DNA of 41,271 nt from Bacteroidota bacterium (GCA_021796215.1 JAJYOK010000026.1:1-41271), one strand, 5' to 3'; positions 1-9,437 are shown, counted from the first letter of the stretch. The notes: a model not told the origin generated them from the letters alone. A program made the numbers and translations.

Positions 1-695
1 TTAAGGTGTTAGAGTTTCACGGAGAGACAATCAAAAACATGCCGACGGCGGGGAGGCTCGTTCTCTGCAACATGTCAGTTGAGGCTGGGGCGACGGCTGG
101 TATTGTTCCGTCCGATCTCGAAACCGCGCGATATTTGCGAGACGAAGCCGGGGTGAAAGAACCCGTTACGGCGCTCACACCGGATGCCGACGCTTTGTAC
201 GATCAAGTCATTGACATTGATGTTTCGGCACTTGAGCCGCAAGTCGCATGTCCCCACACGGTCGATAATGTGAAACCGGTTTCCGAAGTGCGTGGAAAGA
301 AGATCCAACAGATTGTCATCGGGTCATGCACAAACGGCCGCCTCGAAGATCTGGAAGTTGCGGCAAAAATTCTCAAAGGAAGAAAAATTGCCAAGGACTT
401 ACGCATGCTTGTTTTTCCTGCCTCAGGAAGGATCTATTTGCAAGCGCTTGCAAAAGGCTATGTAGGTGCGTTTATGCAAGCAGGTGCCGTTGTAATGAAT
501 TCCGGGTGCGGTCCCTGTCTTGGCATCCATGAAGGAGCTTTGGGTGACGGTGAAGTTGCTCTTTCGACAACAAATCGAAATTTCAAAGGGCGAATGGGAA
601 ATCCGAATTCTGAAGTATATCTCTGTTCGCCGGCCGTAGCCGCTGCCTCGGCGATTACCGGTTTTATCACAGATCCAACGAAAGGAGTTAACTAA
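1..695 (+). CDS. leuC: 3-isopropylmalate dehydratase large subunit (aconitase family), 5' partial
   Basis: This is the C-terminal part of an aconitase-superfamily large subunit. In leucine synthesis the enzyme isomerises 2- to 3-isopropylmalate using a 4Fe-4S cluster. The frame is open to the window edge (the in-frame codon at 3-5 precedes the GTG at 6), so the gene begins outside the window. Two cluster-ligand signatures are visible: GSCTNGR near residue 108 and NSGCGPCLGIHEG near residue 167 of the visible part. The small-subunit gene starts one base after the stop, as expected for a heterodimer. Homoaconitase or dimethylmalate dehydratase use nearly the same fold, so the substrate is inferred rather than seen. 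Confidence 0.85.
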   Translation, partial: KVLEFHGETIKNMPTAGRLVLCNMSVEAGATAGIVPSDLETARYLRDEAGVKEPVTALTPDADALYDQVIDIDVSALEPQVACPHTVDNVKPVSEVRGKKIQQIVIGSCTNGRLEDLEVAAKILKGRKIAKDLRMLVFPASGRIYLQALAKGYVGAFMQAGAVVMNSGCGPCLGIHEGALGDGEVALSTTNRNFKGRMGNPNSEVYLCSPAVAAASAITGFITDPTKGVN

Positions 696-696
696 C

Positions 697-1191
697 TTGG
701 CAACAGTGGTGCTCAAAGTCGGGGATGACGTGTCAACTGACGTCATCTATCCGGGACGCTTTATGGCAACGGTACTTCCGAGTGAAACGCCTCAATACGC
801 ATTTGCCGATAATCGTGAATTCAATTCCAGGCTGAAAGCAAATCAGATTTCGGCTGGTAGCATTGTCGTTGGAGGAATGAATTTCGGATGTGGTTCATCG
901 CGCGAACAAGCAGTTTCGACTCTCAAAGGCTACGATCTGATTATCGTCGCCAAAAGTTTTGCGAGAATCTTCATGCAGAATGGAATCAACCTTGGTCTTC
1001 AGATGGTTGTCTGTCCGGACATCGAAGCATCCGAAGGAGACGATTTGGAACTGACGTCTTTGGAGGTTCTCAACAAAAAGAACAACAAGAGATTTCGCGT
1101 TTTGCCGATGTCCGAATCTCGCCAGGCGATCATTGACGCTCAGGGGCTCATACCCTTTACCCGAAAGAAACTTCTGGAGTCCAGCAAATAA
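697..1191 (+). CDS. leuD: 3-isopropylmalate dehydratase small subunit
   Basis: This is the swivelling small subunit that completes the active site of the preceding large subunit. It has 164 residues, the short form found in archaea and many non-proteobacterial lineages. The start is TTG at 697, supported by AAAGGAG at 681-687 and by the N-terminus VLKVGDDVSTDVIYPGRFM, the usual D-x-D-x-I-x-P-x-R/G-x substrate loop. The conserved GMNFGCGSSREQA segment near residue 63 is intact. The specificity loop (YPGRFMATVL) is not one I can assign to isopropylmalate over homoaconitate, so the leucine assignment rests on frequency rather than on a diagnostic residue. Confidence 0.85.
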   Translation: MATVVLKVGDDVSTDVIYPGRFMATVLPSETPQYAFADNREFNSRLKANQISAGSIVVGGMNFGCGSSREQAVSTLKGYDLIIVAKSFARIFMQNGINLGLQMVVCPDIEASEGDDLELTSLEVLNKKNNKRFRVLPMSESRQAIIDAQGLIPFTRKKLLESSK

Positions 1192-1401
1192 AGTGAAATA
1201 TTTCATCGTTGAGCGGCCGCGCTTAGAACCTTGAAATCCCATACACATCACTCCGGCAAAAGCGGCGCTGAAAGTGCTGGAGTTTTATCTTTCCCTTTCA
1301 AAAAATTTTCCCTTAGGAAGCATTTCAATAACCGTCGGCGAAATAAGTGCGGCAAATGAAACATGCTGGTCAAAATTGACCTTACTGTGCCGAAGGTGCG
1401 A

Positions 1402-2295
1402 CTAACGATTTATTGTTCTCGAAGTCAAACAATGTAAGCCGCCGCAGGCGAAAATACGTTGACCAATAATCCCACTTTGAATATCAACTTCGTTGACGTA
1501 CGTTATGGATTCCATCTCGCTCAAATCCGGAAGCGTTGCAACAGTCGGGTCCCACGGATTGATTGTCGAGCCGACAACTCTCTTCTTTCCGTTCCATTCC
1601 CGCGCGTAAATCACCATGCCGTCAGCGGGCGCCACAATCGTGAATTCTTTCATCGTGTTTTGAAACATTTCCAGACGTTGACGTTCTTTCATCAGGTCTG
1701 CTGCGACCGCCTGTATTTTGGCGATTGCTTGTCGTTTTTTTGTCACGTAATTTTTCCGCGTCTGATCATAAGTCCGCTGCGCCCGCTCGTAGTCAATTTC
1801 TGCCTGCCGCCGCATCGCGGGGGCTTCATACGTTGACTGCTCTAACGCGAGCTTTTTTTCTTCCCGTGTGTAACTGAGATTGACAAGCTCGTCGCGCGCC
1901 TGCGAAAGCGTCAGCGTACTGTCGAGGGTTGTCTGCAAGTATTGTGCTTCAAGTTTTTGCACATTAAGCTGAGATTCCTTGAACTTGTCCGTTATCTCCG
2001 ATTTATCGAGATCGGGAACGAACGCCCCCTTCTTTACGGTTGTTCCTTCATCAACGAGGCGCGAAATTTTCATCTGATAAATTCCCGCCATCATTGCTTT
2101 CGTCGGTCCCATAATCTGTGTGGAATTTTTTGCCTGAAGCTCGCCGGTGGTAGTAACGACGACGGTAAATTCTCCTTTTTTCGGACTGATAAAAATGCTT
2201 GCCTTCTCGGCGCCTTTGCTTTTGAACATGAGCCACAGAACGCCAACAAGAACGATAACGGAAAGTGAGGAAATGATGATGAGGCGGGATTTCAT
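1402..2295 (-). pseudogene. Truncated RND/ABC efflux periplasmic adaptor (HlyD/MacA family)
   Basis: The product is a membrane-fusion adaptor. It has an N-terminal membrane anchor (residues 4-24), a first barrel-sandwich half, a long Gln/Arg/Glu-rich coiled-coil hairpin (about 80-205), the second lipoyl half (VAPADGMVIYAREW) and the beginning of the beta-barrel domain (TYVNEVDI). It stops at 297 residues with a tail, CGGLHCLTSRTINR, that does not look like this family. Adaptors of this type usually run to about 400 residues and end with a membrane-proximal domain. The loss starts next to a GC-rich palindrome at 1438-1452. No MacB-like permease is adjacent, so the gene is probably inactive. 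Confidence 0.7.
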
Positions 2296-2325
2296 AATGC
2301 GCTCATAAAATGTGAAACAACAAGT

Positions 2326-2715
2326 TTATTGGACTATGAACGTTGTGTCTATAGTTGTACTATCTGATTGCCAGAACTTAAAAGAGTACGTTCCGGGCGA
2401 AGGAATGTTGATTGTGACCGGTGCTTCAAAAGAAATCACGACAGCAAGGCATACCGCATTTTTAGGCTGTCTTCCAAACACTTTAATTGAATAGACGGAA
2501 TCGGTTTTGGCAACAACCGCACGCGAAAAACTTCCGCAGCTGCTTCCCCAAATTGCCCGGGTCGTAAATGAAACCGACGAGGAAGATTTCGCTGTAACAG
2601 TTTGAGAAACAACCGGAGTAGCCCACTCTATGTAACCACCTTCATCCGTTGAGCTGGAACAACTGAGAAGAAGTGTTGCGGCTACTATATTAGAATATAG
2701 AAGAAGATTTCTCAT
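2326..2715 (-). CDS. Small lipoprotein of unknown function
   Basis: This 129-residue protein has a short N-terminus, a hydrophobic stretch and a lipobox (LLLSC, about residue 19) followed by a Ser-rich spacer. It should therefore be exported and lipid-anchored. The rest is a compact beta-rich sequence with two Cys in the first half (WGSSCGSF) and one in KNAVCLAV, ending in FKFWQSDSTTIDTTFIV. I do not recognise a family. It lies in a minus-strand run of envelope genes, just downstream of the propeller lipoprotein at 2740-3783. Confidence 0.6.
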   Translation of the reverse strand: MRNLLLYSNIVAATLLLSCSSSTDEGGYIEWATPVVSQTVTAKSSSSVSFTTRAIWGSSCGSFSRAVVAKTDSVYSIKVFGRQPKNAVCLAVVISFEAPVTINIPSPGTYSFKFWQSDSTTIDTTFIVQ

Positions 2716-2739
2716 AAGAATAGTCTTTCTGGCAATAGG

Positions 2740-3783
2740 CTACTTGTTTAGAATTAATATTCCATTAAGAGTGCATAGCCATTTGTTATTATAATCGTCA
2801 ATGCCAATATCTTCTATAAAACCATTCATTCCTAAGCCAAATGGATCATCATATTTTTGCCAATTATTACCATCGAAACTCAGTACGCCTGAACCATCAG
2901 TACCAATCCATTTTACATTATTTTTATCAACCTTTATTACATTAATTAGATTTGACCTCGAATTAAAATTATTACCGTGTTTAGTCCACTGCAAACCATC
3001 ATAACTAAACAAGCCATCGTTGCTTCCTACCCATACCGCATTATTATTGTCTATTGCAATTGTGTTGATATATCTCTCTGGTAATATCGAATTAGTTGTG
3101 TCAAAAATTTTTACTGTGCTGCCTTTGCGGTAATATAACGCTTCAGACGTGCCCGAGTATCCATAGATCATAGCTACAAACAAATCTTTTTTTACATTAA
3201 CTAATCTGTAACCGAAGCTGAAATATTCTGAAGAATCAATTTTAATTTGTTTCCAAGATAGTTGATTGTATTTGAACAATCCTTCGCTGGTTCCGACCCA
3301 TATATTATTGCTGTCGTCTAAGGAGACAGAATAAATCCAAGATGAGCTTGACCCGTAGCTGTGGAAATCCTCCGTTGCCCAAATATTATTGGAATAAATG
3401 AATAAGCCGGTTTCTGTCCCTACATAAACTTTTCCGCCCTTATCAACCTTGATTTTCCAAAAGGGAGTGGCGATAGGGTAGCTATTGTTTTGATTATATA
3501 CAACCCAATTCGTTCCATCATACCTTGTTATTTTGTTTTTGCGCGGTGGGCTGTACAAATAATTTCCGGGATAAGAAACAAGCCAGGCAATATTATTTTC
3601 AAAATCAATAGAAATAGCACCGCCCCAAGGGATATTTGAATTTGTAGTATCAATGAGAGTCCACTCATCCTTGTAGGGATTTTCTTTTGGTGCTAAAATG
3701 TTTTCATCAGTTTTACATGATGAGAAAACTGAAATTGCTATTAGAAAAGGCAAGTATCGACCAAGATAAAGTTTAATTCTCAT
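2740..3783 (-). CDS. Lipoprotein with two-component-regulator propeller repeats
   Basis: The protein is a predicted lipid-anchored beta-propeller. It carries a lipobox (VFSSC, Cys about 23) and at least four repeats of the Reg_prop type, with the pattern N-N-x-x-W-V/I-G-T/S-x-x-G-L/V-x-x-[YF]-D/N-x-x-x-W (for example near NNIWVGTSEGLF, NNAVWVGSNDGLF and NNVKWIGTDGSGVL). Such repeats normally form the sensor part of hybrid two-component systems. Here there is no kinase domain, so it is a free-standing extracytoplasmic propeller. The start at 3783 is chosen over 3798 because GAGGG lies six bases upstream. The coding sequence is more AT-rich than its neighbours. Confidence 0.75.
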   Translation of the reverse strand: MRIKLYLGRYLPFLIAISVFSSCKTDENILAPKENPYKDEWTLIDTTNSNIPWGGAISIDFENNIAWLVSYPGNYLYSPPRKNKITRYDGTNWVVYNQNNSYPIATPFWKIKVDKGGKVYVGTETGLFIYSNNIWATEDFHSYGSSSSWIYSVSLDDSNNIWVGTSEGLFKYNQLSWKQIKIDSSEYFSFGYRLVNVKKDLFVAMIYGYSGTSEALYYRKGSTVKIFDTTNSILPERYINTIAIDNNNAVWVGSNDGLFSYDGLQWTKHGNNFNSRSNLINVIKVDKNNVKWIGTDGSGVLSFDGNNWQKYDDPFGLGMNGFIEDIGIDDYNNKWLCTLNGILILNK

Positions 3784-3829
3784 AACAGCCCTCAGCATAG
3801 CTTTTAACAGTTTATTGATCTAATGCACT

Positions 3830-4093
3830 TCAGTCAAAGGTGGGTGAGCTTGTGCCGCGTTCATCGGCCTGTCGTTTGATTTTTCTCTGGTCAATATACC
3901 GTGAACCGAATGTGAGCACAGCCGAAAGAAAAGCGAGCGTGAAAACAATGTCCACGGGTGTGTGACCCGAGTTCCCGAAAATCAATGTCAAGTCATCGGC
4001 GAGATGCCATCCGCCAAAGAAGATGATGAATAAGAGAAGAAAATACCGCACAGGATGTTCAATTGCGGCAAAAGGCTTAAAAATGGGTTTCAT
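3830..4093 (-). CDS. Small two-helix membrane protein
   Basis: This 87-residue protein has two hydrophobic segments (about 16-30 and 47-64), a short polar loop and a basic, charged C-terminus (RYIDQRKIKRQADERG). The topology is probably both ends cytoplasmic. I recognise no family. It sits between the T9SS cargo gene and the propeller lipoprotein on the same strand. Confidence 0.5.
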   Translation of the reverse strand: MKPIFKPFAAIEHPVRYFLLLFIIFFGGWHLADDLTLIFGNSGHTPVDIVFTLAFLSAVLTFGSRYIDQRKIKRQADERGTSSPTFD

Positions 4094-4104
4094 GAAATAG
4101 CTCG

Positions 4105-5058
4105 CTAACGTAGCAAAATTAATTTTTTAGTTTCTTTGTGTTGCATTGCGATTAAAGTATAAAAATAAATGCCACTTGAAGCATCTTTTGGATTCCATTG
4201 CCTTGAATAATTTCCTGCTGGCAAGTATTCATTTACAAGTGTTGTTACTTCTCTTCCCAAAACATCAAATATTTTCAGAGTGACAAAGGTTTTTGTTGGA
4301 GTGCTAAACGTTATATTGGTTGAAGGGTTAAATGGGTTCGGAAAGTTCTGAAACAAAAGTGGTCCGGCTGGAAGCAAAGATTTATCAGCAGAAGAGTGCT
4401 GCAATGTCACTTTCTTTGTTAACAGCTGAGAAAAAATACTTGCTCCTGAATGGCTATGATAACCCAATGTACCTGCAGCGGTATTAGTAATAAGCCCTGA
4501 GTCAGTAGCAAATGTAAGTTGATAAATCATATAACGTGAATTGAAATTGTCACATATGCTTATTTTAACTGAACTAGTATTTGTAGAAGAGTCAACAATT
4601 TGATAACGATAGATAACGGTACTATCACAATCACTTGTATAAAATGGCCAAAGCGACGAAAAGTTCTTCTGTTCATTAATGACAAGAGGGTGGTTGTCTC
4701 TTTTCAACTCCCACATAGTAAAAAACGATGTATCAACGACCGCAAAAGTCGTTTCGCTGATGACCACCAAGGCTCCTATTTGTTGTAGAGTACGAATAAT
4801 TGAGCAATTCCTTTGCACGCTCCAAAAAATTGTATCACTGTTAGATGCCGAATCAACAACGGTATACGATACTGTGCCTGAATCAATTTGCGCTGAACCA
4901 TCCGAGTTACCAATGTCACTATTGAAAAACTGATATGAATAGAGCCAATGGTTTCCTATTGATAAAGGAAATACATCTTTGGGTGATATGCCTTCGCCAA
5001 AAAGATTGTTTTTGATGCAAAGAGACGTAATGATCAAGATAAATAAAAGTAATTTCAT
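4105..5058 (-). CDS. Secreted protein with type IX secretion C-terminal sorting domain
   Basis: The 317-residue product has an N-terminal signal peptide (about residues 1-21), a beta-rich body beginning with a segment like FPLSIGNHWLYSY, and a C-terminal domain from about residue 230. That domain carries QNFPNPFNPSTNITF, LKIFDVLGREVTTLV, AGNYSRQW and SGIYFYTL, and it ends in KKLILLR. It is the T9SS type A sorting domain in the form typical of Ignavibacteria and relatives. It directs export through the outer membrane and is cleaved or anchored at the surface. The function of the body is unknown. This domain is the strongest taxonomic hint in the window. Confidence 0.85.
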   Translation of the reverse strand: MKLLLFILIITSLCIKNNLFGEGISPKDVFPLSIGNHWLYSYQFFNSDIGNSDGSAQIDSGTVSYTVVDSASNSDTIFWSVQRNCSIIRTLQQIGALVVISETTFAVVDTSFFTMWELKRDNHPLVINEQKNFSSLWPFYTSDCDSTVIYRYQIVDSSTNTSSVKISICDNFNSRYMIYQLTFATDSGLITNTAAGTLGYHSHSGASIFSQLLTKKVTLQHSSADKSLLPAGPLLFQNFPNPFNPSTNITFSTPTKTFVTLKIFDVLGREVTTLVNEYLPAGNYSRQWNPKDASSGIYFYTLIAMQHKETKKLILLR

Positions 5059-5277
5059 GGTCGCCTCAGCGTACGAAATGCCGTTTATGTCGCTAAATAA
5101 TTACATCGCCCACATTATGCATAACATTTCTTTGGGAAATCTTATCCCGTAATGAAAACTTCTTCGGTGTGTAGTGAAGTAGAAACCATGTTAATGGTGG
5201 TGAGTCGTCAATCTTTCGTTCAGGGGATGAGACTCACATTTAATGTCTCTTTTCTCCATTAAAAAATCAAGCCCTTT

Positions 5278-6303
5278 TTACTGACGCGCCACCAGCGCGT
5301 TCTTAATCCACGCCAGCGCATAATCGAACACCGGATCATCGCCTTGCGCAAAATCGGTCGAGTCTGCCTTCACATAAATGTCGGGCGCGATTCCATTCCA
5401 CTCTATCACTTTCATGTCGGCGGTATATTCAATCCACTGCGGCACAGAATACTGCCAGCCGTTGCCAAACGCGTAGAGCTTCGGATTTCCGCTTCCACCT
5501 CCGGTGGTATCTCCGATAACAGTGATGCCCGGAATATTCCGCATCGCAGAAATGAATCCTTCGCAACTGCTGAAACAGACGCGCCCGGAAAGAACGGCAA
5601 CAGGTTTCGTCCACGTCCAGCCGCGCGGCGAAACTTTAATCGGTGCCGGCGAAGTAAGATCAGAATGATTCGGCCCGTTACGAACCGACCAATAACTTCC
5701 GATGGTAGTTGACGAAGTAAATCTTCCCGCAACCTGCAGCGCAAGGTTCTGGTCTCCGCCTCCGTTCGGGCGCACATCGAGAATTATTCCATGCATTGCT
5801 TTGCACGAATCGAGGATGCGGTCGAAATCGGCGACAACAAAATTGTCGTCAAGCCATGAAAGAATTCCGATGCAGAGAATGGAGTCAACAACTGCGTAGC
5901 CCAATCCTTTATCAACGAACTCGCCCCCGTATTTTTGGTAGAGCGACTGGTACACTTTCATATCGTAATTGGCGTGATAAGGTGAAACGCGTGTTCGATG
6001 GTAAGAGCCGTCAGGCGCAGTGAAGTACACATGTCCGTCGCGAAGTGGAGCGAGCATCGCAGTGCAAATTCCGACGAACGATTCTGCCGACGACACAGTG
6101 TCAATTTCCGGACGATAGCGATCGTGCAGCGCGTTCCAGTCAATGTTTTTCATGGGAAAATAGCAATATTCCTGATCGAAATGAGACCAGAGCGTTTCAA
6201 AATCCTGCGTGTACTCGGTCTGTATCGGAGTGATAATCGTATCATTCTTTTTGCAGCCTGAAAAGGCTGTGATGAAAATGAAAAGAGCAAAACAATTTCG
6301 CAT
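5278..6303 (-). CDS. S41-family (tail-specific-like) peptidase, lipoprotein
   Basis: The protein is a predicted serine peptidase of family S41 anchored as a lipoprotein (AFSGC, Cys17). Family features seen are LRDGHVYF (about 87-94), the core GIILDVRPNGGG (172-183), and the nucleophile region CFSSCEGF with Ser246 as the likely catalytic residue, followed by VIGDTTGGGSG. There is no obvious PDZ domain, so this is the short C-terminal-processing-peptidase-like form common in the Bacteroidota and relatives. The gene is followed on the minus strand by a long non-coding stretch (5059-5277) in which I see no clear signal. Confidence 0.85.
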   Translation of the reverse strand: MRNCFALFIFITAFSGCKKNDTIITPIQTEYTQDFETLWSHFDQEYCYFPMKNIDWNALHDRYRPEIDTVSSAESFVGICTAMLAPLRDGHVYFTAPDGSYHRTRVSPYHANYDMKVYQSLYQKYGGEFVDKGLGYAVVDSILCIGILSWLDDNFVVADFDRILDSCKAMHGIILDVRPNGGGDQNLALQVAGRFTSSTTIGSYWSVRNGPNHSDLTSPAPIKVSPRGWTWTKPVAVLSGRVCFSSCEGFISAMRNIPGITVIGDTTGGGSGNPKLYAFGNGWQYSVPQWIEYTADMKVIEWNGIAPDIYVKADSTDFAQGDDPVFDYALAWIKNALVARQ

Positions 6304-6312
6304 GATGGAAGT

Positions 6313-7170
6313 TTATTTCTTGAGTTTATTGAGATTTGAAAAGAAATTTTTCGGCGAAACCGATTCTGTTGTGAAATAAACCGACACTCCAAACAGCGGA
6401 CAATCAAACGATCCGTTCGTAATCGAAATCAATTGTCCGGTGTTGACATTTTTCCCGCTGCCGGAAAATGTTCCTTTGATTGTTTCATTTGTTATGGACG
6501 AAATGACAACGCTTCCAGAAGTCAGCGTGTCGGACAAGGGTTCACTGAATGCCTTGCCGTAAAGGAGATACCCTGCAGTAGCATTCTGTCCGATTGTGTA
6601 TGTGCGGCGAGTAACGCCGGCTGTGTCGTTAAGCTCAACGAAGACTTTTCCAGCATCAAAGTACGAATAAAACTTATACCCTATTATAGATATTTGCTGA
6701 ATCTTTTCGTTTCCTTGCAAATGCACTGCGCCGCATCCTTCGCCGCTCCGCGTCTTCAATGCCTCAGGACTTCCGTTTACAGAAAAGCTCCCTTCCGTGG
6801 CATCAAAAGATATTTTTCCAGCTGGTGCAACAATATTGATTGGAATGGTCACGGTGTGGTTCGAATCGTCTGAAATGGTAATGGAAGTGAAGCCTGCGCC
6901 AAAGCCAACAACGGTCAGCTTTGAATCATAGAAAAAATAAATGACGATCGTTGAATCAGGTTTTCCCGAAACAACGTAGCGTCCGGTTCCGCCGGAAATG
7001 CTGCATGTGTCTTCCTGAAACAACCGGAGCGAGAATGTTGTCCGGTTTGAAGACAAACCGTTGCCGAGTGATGGACCGGTGGGGCCAGTTGTTTTATCGC
7101 ATCCATTTATGCAAATGGCAATGACGCTGCATACAATCATCATGAAAGAAAAACGAAAGTTAATTTTCAT
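6313..7170 (-). CDS. Lipoprotein of unknown function
   Basis: The 285-residue product has a signal peptide with lipobox (CINGC, about residue 24) and a low-complexity linker (TGPTGPS). One half resembles the Ig-like surface domains common in these bacteria (FSLRLFQEDTCSISGGTGRY, then SITISDDSNHTVTIPINI). The second half begins near SFSVNG and has alternating hydrophobic strands. I do not recognise the family. The stop is nine bases upstream of the S41 peptidase start, so the two may be cotranscribed. Confidence 0.6.
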   Translation of the reverse strand: MKINFRFSFMMIVCSVIAICINGCDKTTGPTGPSLGNGLSSNRTTFSLRLFQEDTCSISGGTGRYVVSGKPDSTIVIYFFYDSKLTVVGFGAGFTSITISDDSNHTVTIPINIVAPAGKISFDATEGSFSVNGSPEALKTRSGEGCGAVHLQGNEKIQQISIIGYKFYSYFDAGKVFVELNDTAGVTRRTYTIGQNATAGYLLYGKAFSEPLSDTLTSGSVVISSITNETIKGTFSGSGKNVNTGQLISITNGSFDCPLFGVSVYFTTESVSPKNFFSNLNKLKK

Positions 7171-7222
7171 AAAAGCTGCCTTTCATACAGTGCGACTGAC
7201 TATGTGGCGGTATGCCGTACGG

Positions 7223-7480
7223 TTATTCTGCTTCCTCAACGCTGAATGTTCCGTTTATTCTGACCCGTGTCGGATGATTTTGCTCGCCGACTGTAAATAC
7301 AAGCGTTTGTCCATCAGCGTATCCCCAATCAAGCGCATTCCAAGTGGCAACGACATTGTTACCGGAATAAAGTTTGACGGTATAATGTTTAGGTTGGCTT
7401 TGAGAAAAAGTACTTGAAAAGGCAAACATGAATAAAGCAACCGCAATAATCACCGTGCCGACAAATAATTTTAACTTCAT
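7223..7480 (-). CDS. Small exported protein of unknown function
   Basis: This 85-residue protein starts with a clear signal peptide (MKLKLFVGTVIIAVALFMF, cleavage probably after FSSTFSQ). The mature part has about 55 residues with HYTVKLYSGNNVV and two Trp. The start is supported by AAAAGGAG just upstream. The family is not recognised. It lies between two lipoprotein genes on the same strand. Confidence 0.55.
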   Translation of the reverse strand: MKLKLFVGTVIIAVALFMFAFSSTFSQSQPKHYTVKLYSGNNVVATWNALDWGYADGQTLVFTVGEQNHPTRVRINGTFSVEEAE

Positions 7481-7500
7481 TTTTTTCTCCTTTTCTTATT

Positions 7501-7538
7501 AAAAAAACATCCCCTCTCTAAAATAAATTAGAGAGGGG
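7501..7538 (-). terminator. Rho-independent terminator
   Basis: A perfect 11-bp stem (7511-7521 with 7528-7538, starting CCCCTCTCTAA) closes a six-base loop. On the minus strand it is followed by a run of seven T (complement of 7501-7507). It sits directly after the stop of the large lipoprotein gene at 7558-9414 and should end that transcript. Confidence 0.85.
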
Positions 7539-7557
7539 AATAAAGAGAAATGCCAAA

Positions 7558-9414
7558 TCAGAACTGCTTGCCGTTTGCCGTTTGGTCCATTCCATTTCCG
7601 GCAAGGTCTGTTACTCCGGTAACACCTAACGAGTAACCGACAGGAAGTGCTGCATCCGTGGAAACAGAAAGTTTAACAATATATGCGGCTCCGGAAAAGC
7701 CCATATAGTTCGCCGCATTTTTTGTGAACGTTACAGCTCCGGTGTTAAAGAACGAATAGTTGCTGAGGTTTTCCGCCGTCGAGATAGTGAGCGGCTCGGA
7801 AAAACTCAGCGTGTATGTCCAATTGTTTGTGCCCGAAGCGGCGGCAATAGTTGCATTGAGCAAACGCGGACTGACTGCATCAGTGACCGTGATAACATTG
7901 CTCGATGCGCTTTCGGTAAGGTCGCTGCTGACCGCACGAACGAGATAGCTGACGGAGCCGGCACGAAGCGGATCCGTGGCATTGAGCGGTACAACAAGTG
8001 AGCCGCTGTTCTCAGCGAACTGTGTTCCGTAAAAATCTTCCTGCAGAAGCTGGAACGGGCTGCCGTTTACGCTTTTGTAGATATTGTAGCTTCGCGCGTT
8101 AGCATCGTAATTCCATGCCAATCCGACGGTACCGCCGCCGAAATCAAGATTACTGAACGAACCTGCGATGAACCGGCGCGTTACAGCCGGTGCATCCGGT
8201 ACAGTTGAACCGCCGTTCGTTGTAAATTGCAGCGTTTCGAAATCGCCGGTGATCTTCGCGTTATTGACCAGTGTATTTCCTGCGGCGTCCGTAATTTTTC
8301 CGGAGTTGAACACTGTCGTCATGTTCAGTGTATACTGTGCCGATCCGACGATGCCATTCGGTGTAATTGAAAGCTGGTTGAATGTTGAATTCCATTGTGC
8401 CGAGAATGTGATGAGTGCGGCTGATTTTTTCATACCGACGAAGTTGAACACAATATCATCGAGCATGGTTTTACTTCCGAGCGGAAGGTCTGTTCTTGTG
8501 TAAGCAGTTTGTTTGATCGGTTCGGAAAATGTGTACACAATCTGCAAGCCGCTTGGCTGTACATCCGAATTATTTTCCGGCGTAATGTTGATAACGTATG
8601 GATTGATATTATCCACAGGTTGAAGCATAATGCGTTCTGCGGAAAAACCGCTGCGCAGAGAGTCGGTCGTCACATTTGCAGGAAGTGTGAGAAAGCCCTG
8701 CAGATTTCCTTGCAGCGAACCGTCCTGGCTCATTGCTTTTATCCACACCGTCAAACCGTTATCAACATGTGCAAAGCTGTACGATCCGTCGGAAGCAGTG
8801 GCAGTTTGTGCGATTGCCGCAGCCGGCACGATTGTTTCGTCATACAGTGTCACGACCGCACTGGAAACGGGCTGCATGTTTTGATCAACGATTTGCCCTT
8901 TGATTGTTGTGTTCAGATAAGAAATATTTAGCAGCACACTGCCAACTAATCCGCTGACAGCAGTCGAGTCAACTTGTCCTTGCGATGTAAAGACAACTGT
9001 GACCGCGCTGTAATAGTAATCGCGGTACTTCTTGTCCGCATCAGATTGTGAAGAATTATAGCTGACGAGTGATACGGTGAGCGTGTACGTGCCTGAAAAA
9101 ACAATACCGCCTTTCGAATCCTGATACTGTCCAGCCGGAACGTTGGCAAACGAGAATTGCCCGGCATTGTCGGACACGGTTGTTTGCACTTCGCCGTTGT
9201 ATGCGAGCGAAATTTTTGCGGAAGCAACCGGCTCGCTTGTCGTCCAGTTTTTGATCAAGCCGTGGATTGTTCCTTTCGGCTGCGATACCTGACTGGAAGG
9301 AGTGAGAGGTGTTGAAGAATCTTTGGAACACCCGAACATCGAGAAGATGAGCACGATAACGCTCAGTCCCAAAGGGGTTTTCAACTTCATGAGTGCAGAA
9401 GATAGATGAGACAT
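7558..9414 (-). CDS. Large multidomain lipoprotein with carboxypeptidase-regulatory-like and Ig-like domains
   Basis: This 618-residue surface lipoprotein has a lipobox (FSMFGC, about residue 29) and a Ser/Pro linker. Two CarboxypepD_reg-like beta-sandwiches follow (TIHGLIKNWTTSEPVASAKI, then TIKGQIVDQNMQPVSSAVV). Next come an SbsA-type Ig-like domain (ITPENNSDVQPSGLQIVYTFSEPI), a fibronectin-III-like section (SYNIYKSVNG) and a second SbsA-like domain at the end. Such proteins act as scaffolds or adhesins at the cell surface. No catalytic motif is visible. A palindromic hairpin (9438-9467) lies just upstream of its ribosome site, and a strong terminator follows. Confidence 0.75.
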   Translation of the reverse strand: MSHLSSALMKLKTPLGLSVIVLIFSMFGCSKDSSTPLTPSSQVSQPKGTIHGLIKNWTTSEPVASAKISLAYNGEVQTTVSDNAGQFSFANVPAGQYQDSKGGIVFSGTYTLTVSLVSYNSSQSDADKKYRDYYYSAVTVVFTSQGQVDSTAVSGLVGSVLLNISYLNTTIKGQIVDQNMQPVSSAVVTLYDETIVPAAAIAQTATASDGSYSFAHVDNGLTVWIKAMSQDGSLQGNLQGFLTLPANVTTDSLRSGFSAERIMLQPVDNINPYVINITPENNSDVQPSGLQIVYTFSEPIKQTAYTRTDLPLGSKTMLDDIVFNFVGMKKSAALITFSAQWNSTFNQLSITPNGIVGSAQYTLNMTTVFNSGKITDAAGNTLVNNAKITGDFETLQFTTNGGSTVPDAPAVTRRFIAGSFSNLDFGGGTVGLAWNYDANARSYNIYKSVNGSPFQLLQEDFYGTQFAENSGSLVVPLNATDPLRAGSVSYLVRAVSSDLTESASSNVITVTDAVSPRLLNATIAAASGTNNWTYTLSFSEPLTISTAENLSNYSFFNTGAVTFTKNAANYMGFSGAAYIVKLSVSTDAALPVGYSLGVTGVTDLAGNGMDQTANGKQF

Positions 9415-9437
9415 AGTTTTGATCTCCGATTTGTTTT

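Noticed and set aside
1194-1205. TGAAATATTTCA palindrome after leuD as a terminator
   Set aside because: It is AT-rich, has no loop and no T-run; probably chance.
8168-8931. Plus-strand open frames of 111 and 140 codons within the large lipoprotein gene
   Set aside because: They are shadows of the well-supported minus-strand gene.
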